Assembly (NCBI RefSeq): GCF_022758145.1
Contig: NZ_JAJVDH010000003.1
Location: 496,001 to 560,000, forward strand
From: Pontibacter vulgaris
GTDB lineage: Bacteria; Bacteroidota; Bacteroidia; Cytophagales; Hymenobacteraceae
Length of the DNA stretch: 64,000 nt
Reading direction: 5' to 3'
Part shown: positions 1 through 8,440 of the stretch, one piece after another
Layout: every line of letters starts with the position of its first letter
Position numbering within the stretch: the first letter of the stretch is position 1
Translations under genes and position numbers: made by a program
The notes under the pieces: model-generated
The model's database searches: none
What the model was told of the DNA's origin: nothing
What the model saw: the letters and a program-made list of their open reading frames with translations, nothing else

Positions 1-555
1 GCTCATTACTTTTGCCAGCACCAGTGGGGCCAGAATGCCTAACATACCTTGCACCATTTGCGGCGATATACCAGCATTTTTAAACATATCGCCAAAACCA
101 CTCTTATTCATAAATGCCTGTGATGTAGGATCTTCACCTTGCTTCTGTGCTTCGTCGGCTTTATTAACATATTGGTCTAATATACTGTACTGATTCTGAT
201 CAATGCCCAGGTAATCGGCAATTTCCTGGATGCGTTTTTGTTCATCTGCTGTATACTTACCATCGGCTTTGGCAAAACTGATAATATCTGTTACAAACGT
301 AAACCGCAACTGGCTCTGCTTTAGCTGGTCAAGGCATTTTTGCAGACTGATCTGGGAAGGGTTCCTTGCAATCTGGGTCAGCTCCTGCTGCAGGTTTTCG
401 GGCAGTTCTGCTGCCTCACTCATCACCTCCAGAAACTCAAGTTCTTCGTCAGATGCATGCCCGTCGGCAGAGGCCAAGGTAGCCATGGCACCAAAATAAG
501 CCCCTTTTTCTTGTATGGTATAGTCTTTTAATAATGTAGTTTGTTCTTGTTCCAT
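1..555 (-). CDS. TerB-like (tellurite-resistance TerB fold) protein, 3' end outside window
   Basis: The reading frame starts with ATG at 555 and stays open to base 1, giving 185 codons with no stop, so the C-terminus lies outside the window. The N-terminus (MEQEQTTLLKDYTIQEKG) leads into AYFGAMATLASADGHASDEEL and later ISFAKADGKYTADEQKRI. These are two acidic helix-loop segments typical of the TerB fold, where Asp/Glu residues may bind metal. The end of the visible part (GMLGILAPLVLAKVM) is hydrophobic. The function is unknown; TerB-like proteins are linked to stress responses, but no ter operon is visible here. A terminator for the upstream gene lies just before it, so it probably has its own promoter. 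Confidence 0.6.
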   Translation of the reverse strand, partial: MEQEQTTLLKDYTIQEKGAYFGAMATLASADGHASDEELEFLEVMSEAAELPENLQQELTQIARNPSQISLQKCLDQLKQSQLRFTFVTDIISFAKADGKYTADEQKRIQEIADYLGIDQNQYSILDQYVNKADEAQKQGEDPTSQAFMNKSGFGDMFKNAGISPQMVQGMLGILAPLVLAKVMS

Positions 556-647
556 TAGCTTTCAGATGTATAGTTTGGTTCTTATTAACGAACTGTTTGG
601 CAGCAGGTTAAAGTTACCAAACGGATATTAAGCGGCCTAGTAACAAT

Positions 648-680
648 AAAGCCTGTGCGCTATTTTAGCGCACAGGCTTT
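648..680. terminator. Rho-independent terminator-like hairpin
   Basis: A perfect 15-bp stem (AAAGCCTGTGCGCTA, with its complement at 666-680) closes a 3-nt loop. It lies downstream of the minus-strand PP-loop gene ending at 729, in the right place to end that transcript. The right arm runs into TTATACTT, a copy of the abundant octamer. Confidence 0.85.
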
Positions 681-728
681 ATACTTTATTTTACATCCTG
701 ATTATCAGGCGAATAATAAATTTATACT

Positions 729-1505
729 TTAAGCTGACATAAAGCTTACCAGCATAGTAGCTTGTTGCAGCGTTTTCTTCAGGTTAGGCTTCATTTTTAC
801 CTCGAAAAAGTTGCGAGCCCGGCTTACCATTGGCAGGCGGTGCGACATACCATCTTCTACCACAATGCGGCAAGGCATGCAAACGCCGCACGGAATACCA
901 ATTTTTGTAGGCTTGTGGCAGAACCAGGTTTTGTTGAGTACATGTATAAACCCATGCTTAGTGGCAATGGCTTTCATATCAAGTTTTGTAAGCTCAATAA
1001 TAGGCCATCTGAAGCAGTTGAAAAGTATAACATCCGGATTCAGCGGCTGGCGGGCCAGGCGGTAAGTTGTTTTGTCGTCAGGGTTTTCGCGCTCCAGAAA
1101 CGGCCTGATATTGCGCCATACAAAGTTATTCTGGCGTGCTTCAATAGAAAGCTCCAGGTCATTTATGCCGAACTCAGCGGCCATGCGGGCAATCCATTCA
1201 TACTGTATGCCCAGGCGCTCTTTGGTAGCCATGCGCCAGTATTGTTGTGTAATAGTATCGTTAGGCTGTATGCTTTCTTTTTTTACAATTTTGGTAGGCA
1301 ACATCAGTTTAGCTTCCGCTGGCCAGTTACTTTTAACAAGCCTACGGATCTTTTCCATTGTTTTAAGCTCAACCGGCGTCGACTTGCGGTTGTTATCGAT
1401 AATATAATAGGTTTGCACCTCTTTTTTCTCAAGGAGGAGCAGTTGAAGCAATCTGAAAGTAGAATCCCAACCACTAGTCCATAGCATATTCACAGGCTTG
1501 CTCAT
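729..1505 (-). CDS. QueC-like PP-loop ATPase (adenine nucleotide alpha-hydrolase superfamily)
   Basis: This 258-aa protein begins with a PP-loop, SGWDST at residues 11-16. It is one residue shorter than the SGGxDS(S/T) of QueC. A four-cysteine cluster follows at C196, C206, C209 and C212 (CGVCMPC), the same arrangement as the zinc site of QueC, the 7-cyano-7-deazaguanine synthase. ATP-dependent activation of a substrate carboxylate or carbonyl is the likely chemistry. No queD, queE or queF homologue is next to it, and the altered PP-loop argues against simply calling it QueC. It stands alone between a terminator and 430 bp of AT-rich DNA. QueC-like proteins also occur in some defence systems, but nothing nearby supports that here. 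Confidence 0.6.
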   Translation of the reverse strand: MSKPVNMLWTSGWDSTFRLLQLLLLEKKEVQTYYIIDNNRKSTPVELKTMEKIRRLVKSNWPAEAKLMLPTKIVKKESIQPNDTITQQYWRMATKERLGIQYEWIARMAAEFGINDLELSIEARQNNFVWRNIRPFLERENPDDKTTYRLARQPLNPDVILFNCFRWPIIELTKLDMKAIATKHGFIHVLNKTWFCHKPTKIGIPCGVCMPCRIVVEDGMSHRLPMVSRARNFFEVKMKPNLKKTLQQATMLVSFMSA

Positions 1506-1936
1506 AGGTATTAGTAATGTAAAGAGTTATAAAAAATAAGCGCAACTATAAGCATATTCATATTTGAGCTAAATTAGAATAGTTAAAGAAAGAGCACTGT
1601 ATTTTAATTTCTATATATAATTATTGGTTTCAAGTAATTACGATATACCTGTAAAAAGGTGTTTATTTATATATATAATTTAGTTAAAAAATTTCTTCAC
1701 AAATCCTGAGCAATGAAATAGCCTGTAAATACACTGCAAAAGTCTATACTTTATTATATTATACTTTGAAGCTATTTGTTTCTGATGGACAGAAAACCTG
1801 AGTTATTTGTTTCTTTATATGAGCCAGCAGCTGAAAAAATGGCTTAAACAAGAAGCCTTAATACAACATAAAAAAAGGTGCTCTACAGAATATAAATTCT
1901 ATGGAGCACCTTTATCAGGTTTTCAGAACTAAATAA
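1506..1936. other. 431-bp AT-rich intergenic region without a gene
   Basis: No convincing reading frame lies here. It should carry the promoter of the minus-strand PP-loop gene at its left end and the pirin terminator at its right end (1874-1913). The sequence is dominated by A/T runs and includes one TTATACTT copy near 1750. Confidence 0.5.
1874..1913. terminator. Terminator hairpin downstream of pirin gene
   Basis: AAAGGTGCTC pairs with GAGCACCTTT at 1904-1913. An inner AGAAT/ATTCT pairing extends the stem around a short AT loop. It sits 24 bp beyond the stop codon of the minus-strand pirin gene. Confidence 0.8.
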
Positions 1937-2650
1937 TTAACGCATAGGCACTTCCATTAGCAGGACTTGCGCATCAGCGATGGCTTTAATGTTTAATGAT
2001 TCTGCATCTGTAATTCCCATGCCATCGCGGCGGCTAAGGTTTTCACCATTTACCTCTACAGCGCCTTCCAGCACAAACACATAAACTCCCTGCCCCTGCT
2101 TATGTAAAGTATAGGTCAGTTCTTTTCCGGCGTCAAGGTTTGCGAGCGAAAACCAGGCATCCTGGTTTATCCAAATGGCACCATCTGTTTTTTCCGGCGA
2201 TACCACTGTCTGCAATTTATTTTTCCGGTCTGCTACCTCAAAAGTCTTTTGCTCGTAACGCGGTGTTATGTCGTGCTCTTTTGGCAGCACCCAGATCTGC
2301 AAAAAGTTAACCTGCTCTGTTTTGGAGTGATTATACTCTGAGTGCGTAAGCCCGCTTCCGGCCGACATGATCTGTACATCGCCCGTATTGATTACTTTGC
2401 TTGTACCGGTAGAATCTTTATGCTCCAGCGCGCCTGCCAGCGGAATAGAAACAATCTCCATGTTATCGTGGGGGTGGGCGCCAAAACCCATACCCGGCGC
2501 TACAATATCATCGTTTAGCACGCGCAGCAAGCCAAAACCCATTCGCTCGGGGTTATAATAGCGCGCAAAACTGAATGTGTGGTGAGAATCGAGCCAGCCA
2601 TGATAAGCGTGTCCTCTTGTATCTGCTTTGTGAATTATATTTTTGCTCAT
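1937..2650 (-). CDS. Pirin family protein (YhhW-like bicupin, possible quercetinase)
   Basis: This 237-aa cytoplasmic bicupin has the metal ligands of the pirin/YhhW family: H59 and H61 in the AHPHDN motif, and H103 and E105 in the GLTHSEYN motif. The opening HKADTRGHAYHGWLDSHHTFSF is the classic pirin N-terminus. Some family members are quercetin 2,3-dioxygenases; others have roles tied to redox or electrophile stress. The gene stands alone, followed by its own terminator. Its promoter (TTG, 19 bp, TATATTTG) overlaps two copies of ATGTACATACA, also found at the nitroreductase gene near 24.5 kb, which suggests shared repression by a quinone- or electrophile-sensing regulator. Confidence 0.93.
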   Translation of the reverse strand: MSKNIIHKADTRGHAYHGWLDSHHTFSFARYYNPERMGFGLLRVLNDDIVAPGMGFGAHPHDNMEIVSIPLAGALEHKDSTGTSKVINTGDVQIMSAGSGLTHSEYNHSKTEQVNFLQIWVLPKEHDITPRYEQKTFEVADRKNKLQTVVSPEKTDGAIWINQDAWFSLANLDAGKELTYTLHKQGQGVYVFVLEGAVEVNGENLSRRDGMGITDAESLNIKAIADAQVLLMEVPMR

Positions 2651-2744
2651 TGCTTTATACTTTATTTTTCTAATTACCTGCTATACTTCCCGCTGACAAT
2701 GGATTTTAATTAATCTTAAATATTACCATGTGACTAACAGGTTT

Positions 2745-2774
2745 CAAATATACAACCTTTTAATGTACATACAA
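2745..2774 (-). promoter_or_regulatory. Bacteroidota-type promoter of pirin gene
   Basis: Read on the minus strand, TTG (2772-2774) is followed after 19 bp by TATATTTG (2745-2752). This matches the Bacteroidota pattern of -33 TTG and -7 TAnnTTTG. The predicted start of transcription is near 2738, leaving a leader of about 88 nt. Confidence 0.7.
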
Positions 2775-2788
2775 TTAATGTACATACA
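2762..2788. promoter_or_regulatory. Two direct copies of operator-like word AATGTACATACA
   Basis: AATGTACATACA occurs at 2762-2773 and again at 2777-2788, a 15-bp period. The first copy lies between the -33 and -7 elements of the pirin promoter and the second covers the -33 region and beyond. Each includes the palindrome TGTACA. The same 11-mer ATGTACATACA recurs once at the nitroreductase promoter at 24455. Placement over the promoter suggests a repressor site; the regulator is not in this window. Confidence 0.6.
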
Positions 2789-2898
2789 TAGTTTCAAATT
2801 ATTGTAATTAAAATAAGTAGTCAGCTACAAATAACTAGTTTCTATTTTAGCAAATCCAAAGCAAGTATAAACAGGATCTGACAAACAGCTACTACCAA

Positions 2899-3456
2899 TT
2901 AACTTTCTGCTAACTTCCTGAGGGCGAGCAAACAAAGCGCAACCGATCCGGAAACATTGATTTTACCGCTGAGTACCATACTTTCTACTTCATGGAGCGG
3001 TACTTTTAAAACTTCTATGCTTTCGGTTTCGTCCAGGTCTTGTTCGGCTACTTTTTGTGCATTGCGGGCAAGGAAAAAATAGATCTTATTCGTGTCTTTT
3101 GTAGGGTTATCAATCACCTCCAGCAAGGGCTCCACATTATCGGAAGTATAGCCGGTTTCTTCCAGCATTTCCCTTATGGCCGCGGCTTTTGGTTCGGTTT
3201 CGCCTTCGTCAATTACGCCACCCGGCAACTCTATAAAAATACCACCGGCAGCATGTTTGTACTGGCGCACAAAAATCACATGATTATCATCTGTTACCGG
3301 AAAAGTAAGGACCACATTCGGCCGTACGCTTACAAAATAATCATCCAGAACCTGTCCATCGGGCAGCTCTACGTGGTCGCGGCGCAGTGTATACCATTTA
3401 TGATCAAAAACTATATCCGACTTCAGCGTCTTCCAATGCTCAATTTCCTTTATCAT
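2899..3456 (-). CDS. Nudix hydrolase, ADP-ribose pyrophosphatase-like
   Basis: This 185-aa protein carries a Nudix box at about residues 79-103 (ELPGGVIDEGE, then IREMLEETGY). The spacing between the first Glu and the Arg-Glu pair is eight residues, one more than in MutT. The N-terminal strand-rich part (WYTLRRDHVELPDG) and the preceding glycine-rich loop resemble ADP-ribose pyrophosphatases, which split ADP-ribose to AMP and ribose 5-phosphate using Mg2+. The exact substrate cannot be read from sequence. It is likely transcribed alone, since a hairpin at 3509-3540 separates it from the upstream glycosyltransferase gene. Confidence 0.88.
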   Translation of the reverse strand: MIKEIEHWKTLKSDIVFDHKWYTLRRDHVELPDGQVLDDYFVSVRPNVVLTFPVTDDNHVIFVRQYKHAAGGIFIELPGGVIDEGETEPKAAAIREMLEETGYTSDNVEPLLEVIDNPTKDTNKIYFFLARNAQKVAEQDLDETESIEVLKVPLHEVESMVLSGKINVSGSVALCLLALRKLAES

Positions 3457-3508
3457 TCTTATATCTTATTCTTGGGGGTCTATTTTATACTTTACGCTAC
3501 AAAACAAA

Positions 3509-3540
3509 GCCACGCCGGTGCTATGCACAACAGGCGTGGC
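3509..3540. terminator. Terminator hairpin after the CgeB-like gene
   Basis: GCCACGCC pairs with GGCGTGGC at 3533-3540, and flanking AAACAA/TTGTTT can extend the stem. It lies 205 bp beyond the stop of the minus-strand gene ending at 3745 and before the Nudix gene. Confidence 0.7.
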
Positions 3541-3744
3541 TACTTGTTTAAGGTGAGATTTTTACCGTTTCCCCTGGAAAACATTTCGCAGGTTTTAGGG
3601 TTAATTTATACTTTAATCAGCAGCAAAACTATTAGGCTCTACTGCTGCTGCTTGGCTCAAAAACGACCGGGAAGTGTAGGTTTATACTTCGCTGCACTAA
3701 CATATAAACCGATTCAGTTCCTAAACATAACCAAGACTAATTAC

Positions 3745-4836
3745 TTAAGCAACCTGTTCTTTCATTTCTGTTTCTACAGTCATCAATTCCTGAACGTATT
3801 TTTCAAGCTCCAGGGCACGGTGGGCAGCGCTATGTTGTGTTACTACTTTTTTGCGGGCACGAGCGCCAATTGCCTTGCGCTCAGAATTGCAGATCTCCCG
3901 CAAATAGCAAAGCGTATCTTTTGCAGACCTGGCTACCAGAATTTCAGAACCGATATCAAAAATAGAATCCAGCCCATCCCAGTATTCCGAGATAATTGGT
4001 GTGCAACAAGCTGCTGCTTCGAAAAGGTGTGCAGTTGGCGAATAACCTGCTTTGCGCATGTCTGAGCTGGTCAGCTGCTGCGTAAAGCGCTGGCTGTTAT
4101 AGAAACTTCGATGCTCCTTTGGTTCTAATTTTTGAATGCGTTCTATATTTTCAGGCCAGGTTATACTTTTAGGAAGTTGCATACCTGCTACAGCAAACCT
4201 GCCTTGCGGCCACTGTTTTGCTGCTTCAACCATTAAACTTTCCAGGGCCGGCTGTTTATCATCAGCATTCATGTTAAGATAGCCCAGATCCCATTTTAAC
4301 TCCTGGTATTCGGGGAAGTAAAGATCAGAATCGAAGGAAAAATAAAGTGCCCGCGCTGCAGGAGCTCCATACTTCTTTTCCAATAGCTGCAATGTTGGCC
4401 CACCCGTTACAGATAAGTATAGATCATACTTCGGAATAAGGCTTATGTTTAGATAGTTGCAGTTCTGCCGCTTAAGTTGGGCCAGCGTTTGAGTTGTATT
4501 AAAGTCGTAAAAGGCCTTAATACCAAAGGCAGTCTGTACCACCCACTCTCCTACTGCTACGCCTTCTGTAACTTCAGAACCAACAATAACGAGTTCAGCC
4601 TCGCGTACCTGCTCTGTAAAACGCTGTTGCAGGTCATCTACAGATGCGTAATGCTCGGTCTTACAATAATCCAGACTCAGGAGGTTATCGGTGGCAGTTT
4701 GCAAAGGTTTATCACGTTCCAGGAAAAGCACCTCATGCCCTCTCTTTTTAAGCTCTTTCACCAGGCCACGCATGCTGGTGGCGTAGCCGTTTCCGAAGGA
4801 CGTTGGTATGGTCTGGCCAAGTATAACGATGTTCAT
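3745..4836 (-). CDS. CgeB-like glycosyltransferase
   Basis: This 363-aa protein begins with a Rossmann-like strand and glycine loop (MNIVILGQTIPTSFGNGYAT) and ends with a donor-binding region (YSPTAHLFEAAACCTPIISEYWDGLDSIF). That arrangement is typical of CgeB/DUF3880-type GT-B transferases. The region contains a Glu-rich helix equivalent to the nucleotide-sugar site. It probably transfers a sugar in the cytoplasm; donor and acceptor are unknown. It follows a GT4 gene by 58 bp on the same strand, so the two are probably one operon making a shared glycoconjugate. The pair is far from the large polysaccharide locus and has no flippase or polymerase next to it. Confidence 0.78.
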   Translation of the reverse strand: MNIVILGQTIPTSFGNGYATSMRGLVKELKKRGHEVLFLERDKPLQTATDNLLSLDYCKTEHYASVDDLQQRFTEQVREAELVIVGSEVTEGVAVGEWVVQTAFGIKAFYDFNTTQTLAQLKRQNCNYLNISLIPKYDLYLSVTGGPTLQLLEKKYGAPAARALYFSFDSDLYFPEYQELKWDLGYLNMNADDKQPALESLMVEAAKQWPQGRFAVAGMQLPKSITWPENIERIQKLEPKEHRSFYNSQRFTQQLTSSDMRKAGYSPTAHLFEAAACCTPIISEYWDGLDSIFDIGSEILVARSAKDTLCYLREICNSERKAIGARARKKVVTQHSAAHRALELEKYVQELMTVETEMKEQVA

Positions 4837-4894
4837 GCCTTTGCCTTTTTAAATAGTTTTACTTTGTAAAATGGTAATCTGAATGGTAATGAGC

Positions 4895-5995
4895 TTATAC
4901 TGCAACCGGCGTATTTATGAGCTGACGGTAAATGTGTCCGTAGTCCTGTGCCATTTGGTCTGAAGTATAACCGTGAGAGCGTTTTACTGAGCGGCAAGCC
5001 ATAATGTTACGGCAAAACTCGTCTTCAATCAGACTGTTGATTGTATCGCGAAGGTCGTCTGCATCCTGTGGGTTTACATACTTGGCAGCATTTCCCCAGA
5101 CCTCAGCCTGGCTTTCTGTTTTACCAATTACCAACGCACAACCCGACATGGCTGCTTCCAGAATGGTTAACCCGAAAGGCTCATACTTGGCAGGCAACGC
5201 GTAGATAGATGCTCTGGATAGCCAGTCAGATACTTCTTTGTTGCTTAGCTGGCCGAGAAAATGAACGTTCTCCAGTTCTATCGTTTCGCCAGTGGAAGGG
5301 TGTTTGTCTTCGCCGGCAATATATACCGGCCACTGCAGTTCTGAGGCAATATGAGCCAACATTGAAATATTCTTGGCTTCGTCCCAAACGCGGCCCATGC
5401 TAAAGATAAAAGGCTCTTTACGGCCAAACTGGAAATGATGCTGACCGCGACCATTGTAGATGACAGTACTGTTTTTGAACGGCCCGTATAGTTCATCGGC
5501 CTGGTGCATCATGGCCTGTGTTGGGGCCACTACTACATCAGCTGCCTGTAAACCTTTTGTAACTAACTCTTTATACTTGTTCCACTCTTTTGGTGCTTCT
5601 TCATCCTTAACGGCACGCCACCAAGACATTACGCACGAGTGCACCACCACCACCACTGGCTTTCCCCAGTTCAGGCTACCGTGCACCATCCCGTTCAGAT
5701 GTATCAGGTCTGGTTGTACTTCGTCGCGGAGTTGCAACAACCACTCGCCGGCTTTCTCAACGTCTTTCCAGGGTTCATCCATCCACTCCAGTTTATACTC
5801 GCTTTCATAGATAGTGAGGTTAGGTATAGATTCGATATCGCGGCGCTGCTCCTGGCTGAGTGGCGAGCCCATAGTAGCTACTGCTACCTGTGTGCCAAAA
5901 GGAGCAAGTGCTCTTACTAACTCCAGCGTGTACGTCCAGACACCGCCAACGGTATCCGATGTCATTAAGATCTTTGAGGGATGATGTGCTTCCAT
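4895..5995 (-). CDS. GT4-family glycosyltransferase
   Basis: This 366-aa GT-B enzyme has the N-terminal acceptor domain motif SDTVGGVWTYTLELVRAL, a Gly-rich loop seen in glycogen/sucrose-synthase-like GT4 proteins. The C-terminal donor motif EPFGLTILEAAMSG supplies the EX7E glutamates that hold the nucleotide sugar. FSMGRVWDEAKN marks the start of the donor domain. It is the first gene of a two-gene unit with the CgeB-like gene. A 913-bp gene-free region lies upstream. The substrate is unknown. Retaining chemistry is expected from the family. Confidence 0.88.
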   Translation of the reverse strand: MEAHHPSKILMTSDTVGGVWTYTLELVRALAPFGTQVAVATMGSPLSQEQRRDIESIPNLTIYESEYKLEWMDEPWKDVEKAGEWLLQLRDEVQPDLIHLNGMVHGSLNWGKPVVVVVHSCVMSWWRAVKDEEAPKEWNKYKELVTKGLQAADVVVAPTQAMMHQADELYGPFKNSTVIYNGRGQHHFQFGRKEPFIFSMGRVWDEAKNISMLAHIASELQWPVYIAGEDKHPSTGETIELENVHFLGQLSNKEVSDWLSRASIYALPAKYEPFGLTILEAAMSGCALVIGKTESQAEVWGNAAKYVNPQDADDLRDTINSLIEDEFCRNIMACRSVKRSHGYTSDQMAQDYGHIYRQLINTPVAV

Positions 5996-6908
5996 GATGT
6001 TATCTTCCGTGAATTTTTATCTGAAACTTCTGCAGTTTTTATACTTAGCTGCTTTGTTTTAAAACTTTATATTTTATTTAACCCAGTTCCGGCTTTCTCT
6101 ATGTTCCCTTATCAAATCCTGAAACTAACCTATCACTAAGCTAATTAGCGTCAGGCAAGGTAGTATTCACATGCTGGTTACCTGTAATACAGAAACAGAG
6201 ACAAGGGTGATTTGCCAGCTATAACACGCACCTTATACTCAGGCGCTGGTTTTTATGCCGTTCCGAATGCTGTTGGGGGTATAATCTGATTTATGGTTAG
6301 TAAAGTTTGTTTCATGCTGAAAGTAAAAATGCCTTCGCTAACCCGCCAAAGCGGATAGCCAATAATCTGAATACTGAATTATATATTTTAACCCTATAGG
6401 TATGGGTATAAAGCGGAACATAATTGTTAATGTCTTTTAGTACAGCCTCGTTGGCTGGCTCTATACCTTGCGTGTAATTTCTGGGATCGAGTTTGTGGGT
6501 ACAAAAGATAAGTAGCCACTCCGGTTAACTTCCGGAACCAGGCCATGCACGGATTTTACGTTCTGTAACTACCTTGCCAGCCAAATTTATGGGGTTCCTG
6601 TTTTCCGGTGCATTCTATTACGGGTTCACTTAACTTTCTGTTGGTTAAGTCACTCCCTTTTTTTCCAAATTTCCGTCAATTGCTTATTTAAACTACCTTT
6701 TCAACCCAAAACACACTGACAATCAGTACCTAATAAATATTAAAAATTTCTAATGATAACATAATTTGCTATGCCTATACTTCTCTGATGCTGGTAAGTA
6801 TAAGTAGGGGAGCCTGCTTAAGATAATGGCAGAAAAAAGTATTGGTTTGGGGAGAGCGTAGGTATTACCTTATATTTAGGAAGTAAACCAAAGTATAAGT
6901 ATAAACCC
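5996..6908. other. 913-bp intergenic region, longest in the window
   Basis: The region separates two divergent genes (GT4 on minus, GNAT on plus). I find no convincing reading frame, known RNA motif or strong hairpin. The GC content around 6130-6660 is close to that of coding DNA, so a decayed gene or an unrecognised RNA cannot be excluded. It ends with a tandem AAGTATAAGTATAA at 6891-6904, five bases before the GNAT start codon. Confidence 0.5.
6847..6878 (+). promoter_or_regulatory. Candidate promoter of GNAT gene
   Basis: TTG at 6847-6849 is followed after 21 bp by TATATTTA at 6871-6878, one mismatch from the Bacteroidota -7 consensus TAnnTTTG. The predicted transcript would start about 24 bp before the ATG. 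Confidence 0.4.
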
Positions 6909-7508
6909 ATGAATTTCGGTCAGGATATTATTTTAGAGGATAACCGCGTATTGCTGAGGCCGCTTCGGCTTACGGATGCTGCCAAACTGCAACCAATGGC
7001 CCTGGATGAAGATATCTGGAAGTATACCGTAACCAGAATTGGAAACGAACAGGAGCTGCAGCAATGGGCCGCCGAAGCAGAACGTAACAGGCGGGAAAAC
7101 CAGCGTTATACTTTTGTTATACTTGATAAAGAGACAGATACACTGGCTGGTAGCACAAGTTATGGGAACATATCGGTTGCAGATAAACGCCTCGAAATTG
7201 GCTGGACCTGGCTGGGAAAACCCTACAGAGGAAGCGGGCTGAACAGGCATTGCAAATTCTTGCTGCTCTCTTATGCTTTTGATGTACTGCAGTTTGAGCG
7301 GGTAGAACTAAAGACTGATGTGCTAAACCTGCGCTCGCGAAAGGCAATGTTAAAAATGGGAGCAACCGAAGAGGGCATACTGCGCAGCCATACCCAGATG
7401 CACGATGGCCGCCGCCGCGACACTATATTTTACAGTATACTACGGCACGAATGGCCCAAAATCAGGCAAACAGTTTTTCAGGATCTGCATTTCAAAAACA
7501 AAGTATAA
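6909..7508 (+). CDS. GNAT family N-acetyltransferase (RimJ/RimL type)
   Basis: This 199-aa protein has the RimJ/RimL-like opening LEDNRVLLRPLRLTDAAKL and the core EIGWTWLGKPYRGSGLNRHCKFLLLSYAF. That segment supplies the acetyl-CoA pyrophosphate-binding loop, a variant of Q/RxxGxG/A. It then has RVELKTDVLNLRSRKAMLKMGATEEGILR, the usual helix and strand of the Acetyltransf_3 family. It should transfer an acetyl group from acetyl-CoA to a protein N-terminus or small amine; the substrate is unknown. The histidine-phosphatase gene follows 54 bp later and is probably cotranscribed. Confidence 0.9.
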   Translation: MNFGQDIILEDNRVLLRPLRLTDAAKLQPMALDEDIWKYTVTRIGNEQELQQWAAEAERNRRENQRYTFVILDKETDTLAGSTSYGNISVADKRLEIGWTWLGKPYRGSGLNRHCKFLLLSYAFDVLQFERVELKTDVLNLRSRKAMLKMGATEEGILRSHTQMHDGRRRDTIFYSILRHEWPKIRQTVFQDLHFKNKV

Positions 7509-7562
7509 CCCAAACCTACTGCCTCCTGCGTATACTATGGCCAAACAAAATGTGCCATACTA

Positions 7563-8165
7563 TTGAGCCCGGCTAATCCCATACGTTCCTCCCATCACCG
7601 AATTATACTTATCCGGCATGCACGCCCTGAGGTATCCCGGAAGGGTTTATTCAGTGCCAGTGCTGCCAGGCAATATACCTCTGATTACGATGCCGCTTCT
7701 GTAGAACAATTTGTGCTAAGCCATGAAGCCATACCTTACAAAGAAATCAAGAAAGTACATTGCAGTACGCTTATCCGCTCTCAGCTCACGGCTAAAGCTA
7801 TTTTCGGCCCGGATACAAACTTGGTTATTGATCATACTTTCCGGGAATTTGAACGCCGTGTCTTCTCACTTCCGTTGCTGAAGTTACCCATCAGCCTGTG
7901 GTTACTGGCTGCCCGGATAGCCTGGTTTCTGGGGTTTAACAGCAGTGGCATAGAAACTTTCAGGCAGGCCCGCCAACGTGCCAAAGCCGCAGCTGCGCTG
8001 CTTGTTAACGATGCCGAACAAAACCAGACGGCAGTGCTGGTGGCGCATGGGCTGCTAAACTTTTTTATCCGAAAAGCTTTACAGCGCATGGGCTGGAAAA
8101 TAATAGAAAAAGGAGGAAGAGGCTACCTGGGGGTTACAGTTTTAGAAAAGGAACCAATTGCCTAA
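7563..8165 (+). CDS. Histidine phosphatase family protein
   Basis: This 200-aa protein has the catalytic RHA motif at residues 18-20 (IILIRHARPE), in which H19 would be phosphorylated, and a second catalytic His in VLVAHGLLNFF near the C-terminus. The fold is that of phosphoglycerate-mutase-like phosphatases, but the RHA in place of RHG and the short length do not point to a specific substrate. The start is TTG at 7563: the frame has no ATG before the RHA motif, and it is closed upstream by the same-frame stop of the GNAT gene. A 9-codon ATG frame (7537-7566) ends across this TTG and might couple translation. Confidence 0.82.
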   Translation: MSPANPIRSSHHRIILIRHARPEVSRKGLFSASAARQYTSDYDAASVEQFVLSHEAIPYKEIKKVHCSTLIRSQLTAKAIFGPDTNLVIDHTFREFERRVFSLPLLKLPISLWLLAARIAWFLGFNSSGIETFRQARQRAKAAAALLVNDAEQNQTAVLVAHGLLNFFIRKALQRMGWKIIEKGGRGYLGVTVLEKEPIA

Positions 8166-8440
8166 TTTGCCAAATGCAGCTTTAAAATTCTATTTAATAT
8201 CCAGCACAGTAACCCACAACTCTGCTTTAAATATAGATTTAGTAGTATATTTACTCTTCTACTGAATGTAAAACCATTCAGGCATTACGCCTACTAGTCC
8301 CCAATTTTAACTCTTCTAAACAAATAACAACTCAGTATGTTGATTTAAAGCATATTACACCTTTTGAAATATAACTATAACTATATAAAATACAATAAGT
8401 ATAATACTCTGATTTAATATTCAACATTTAATTAAAATCT

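Noticed and set aside
762-1484. A long plus-strand frame opposite the PP-loop gene
   Set aside because: It mirrors the coding minus strand, has no recognisable domain, and the minus-strand protein has clear conserved motifs.
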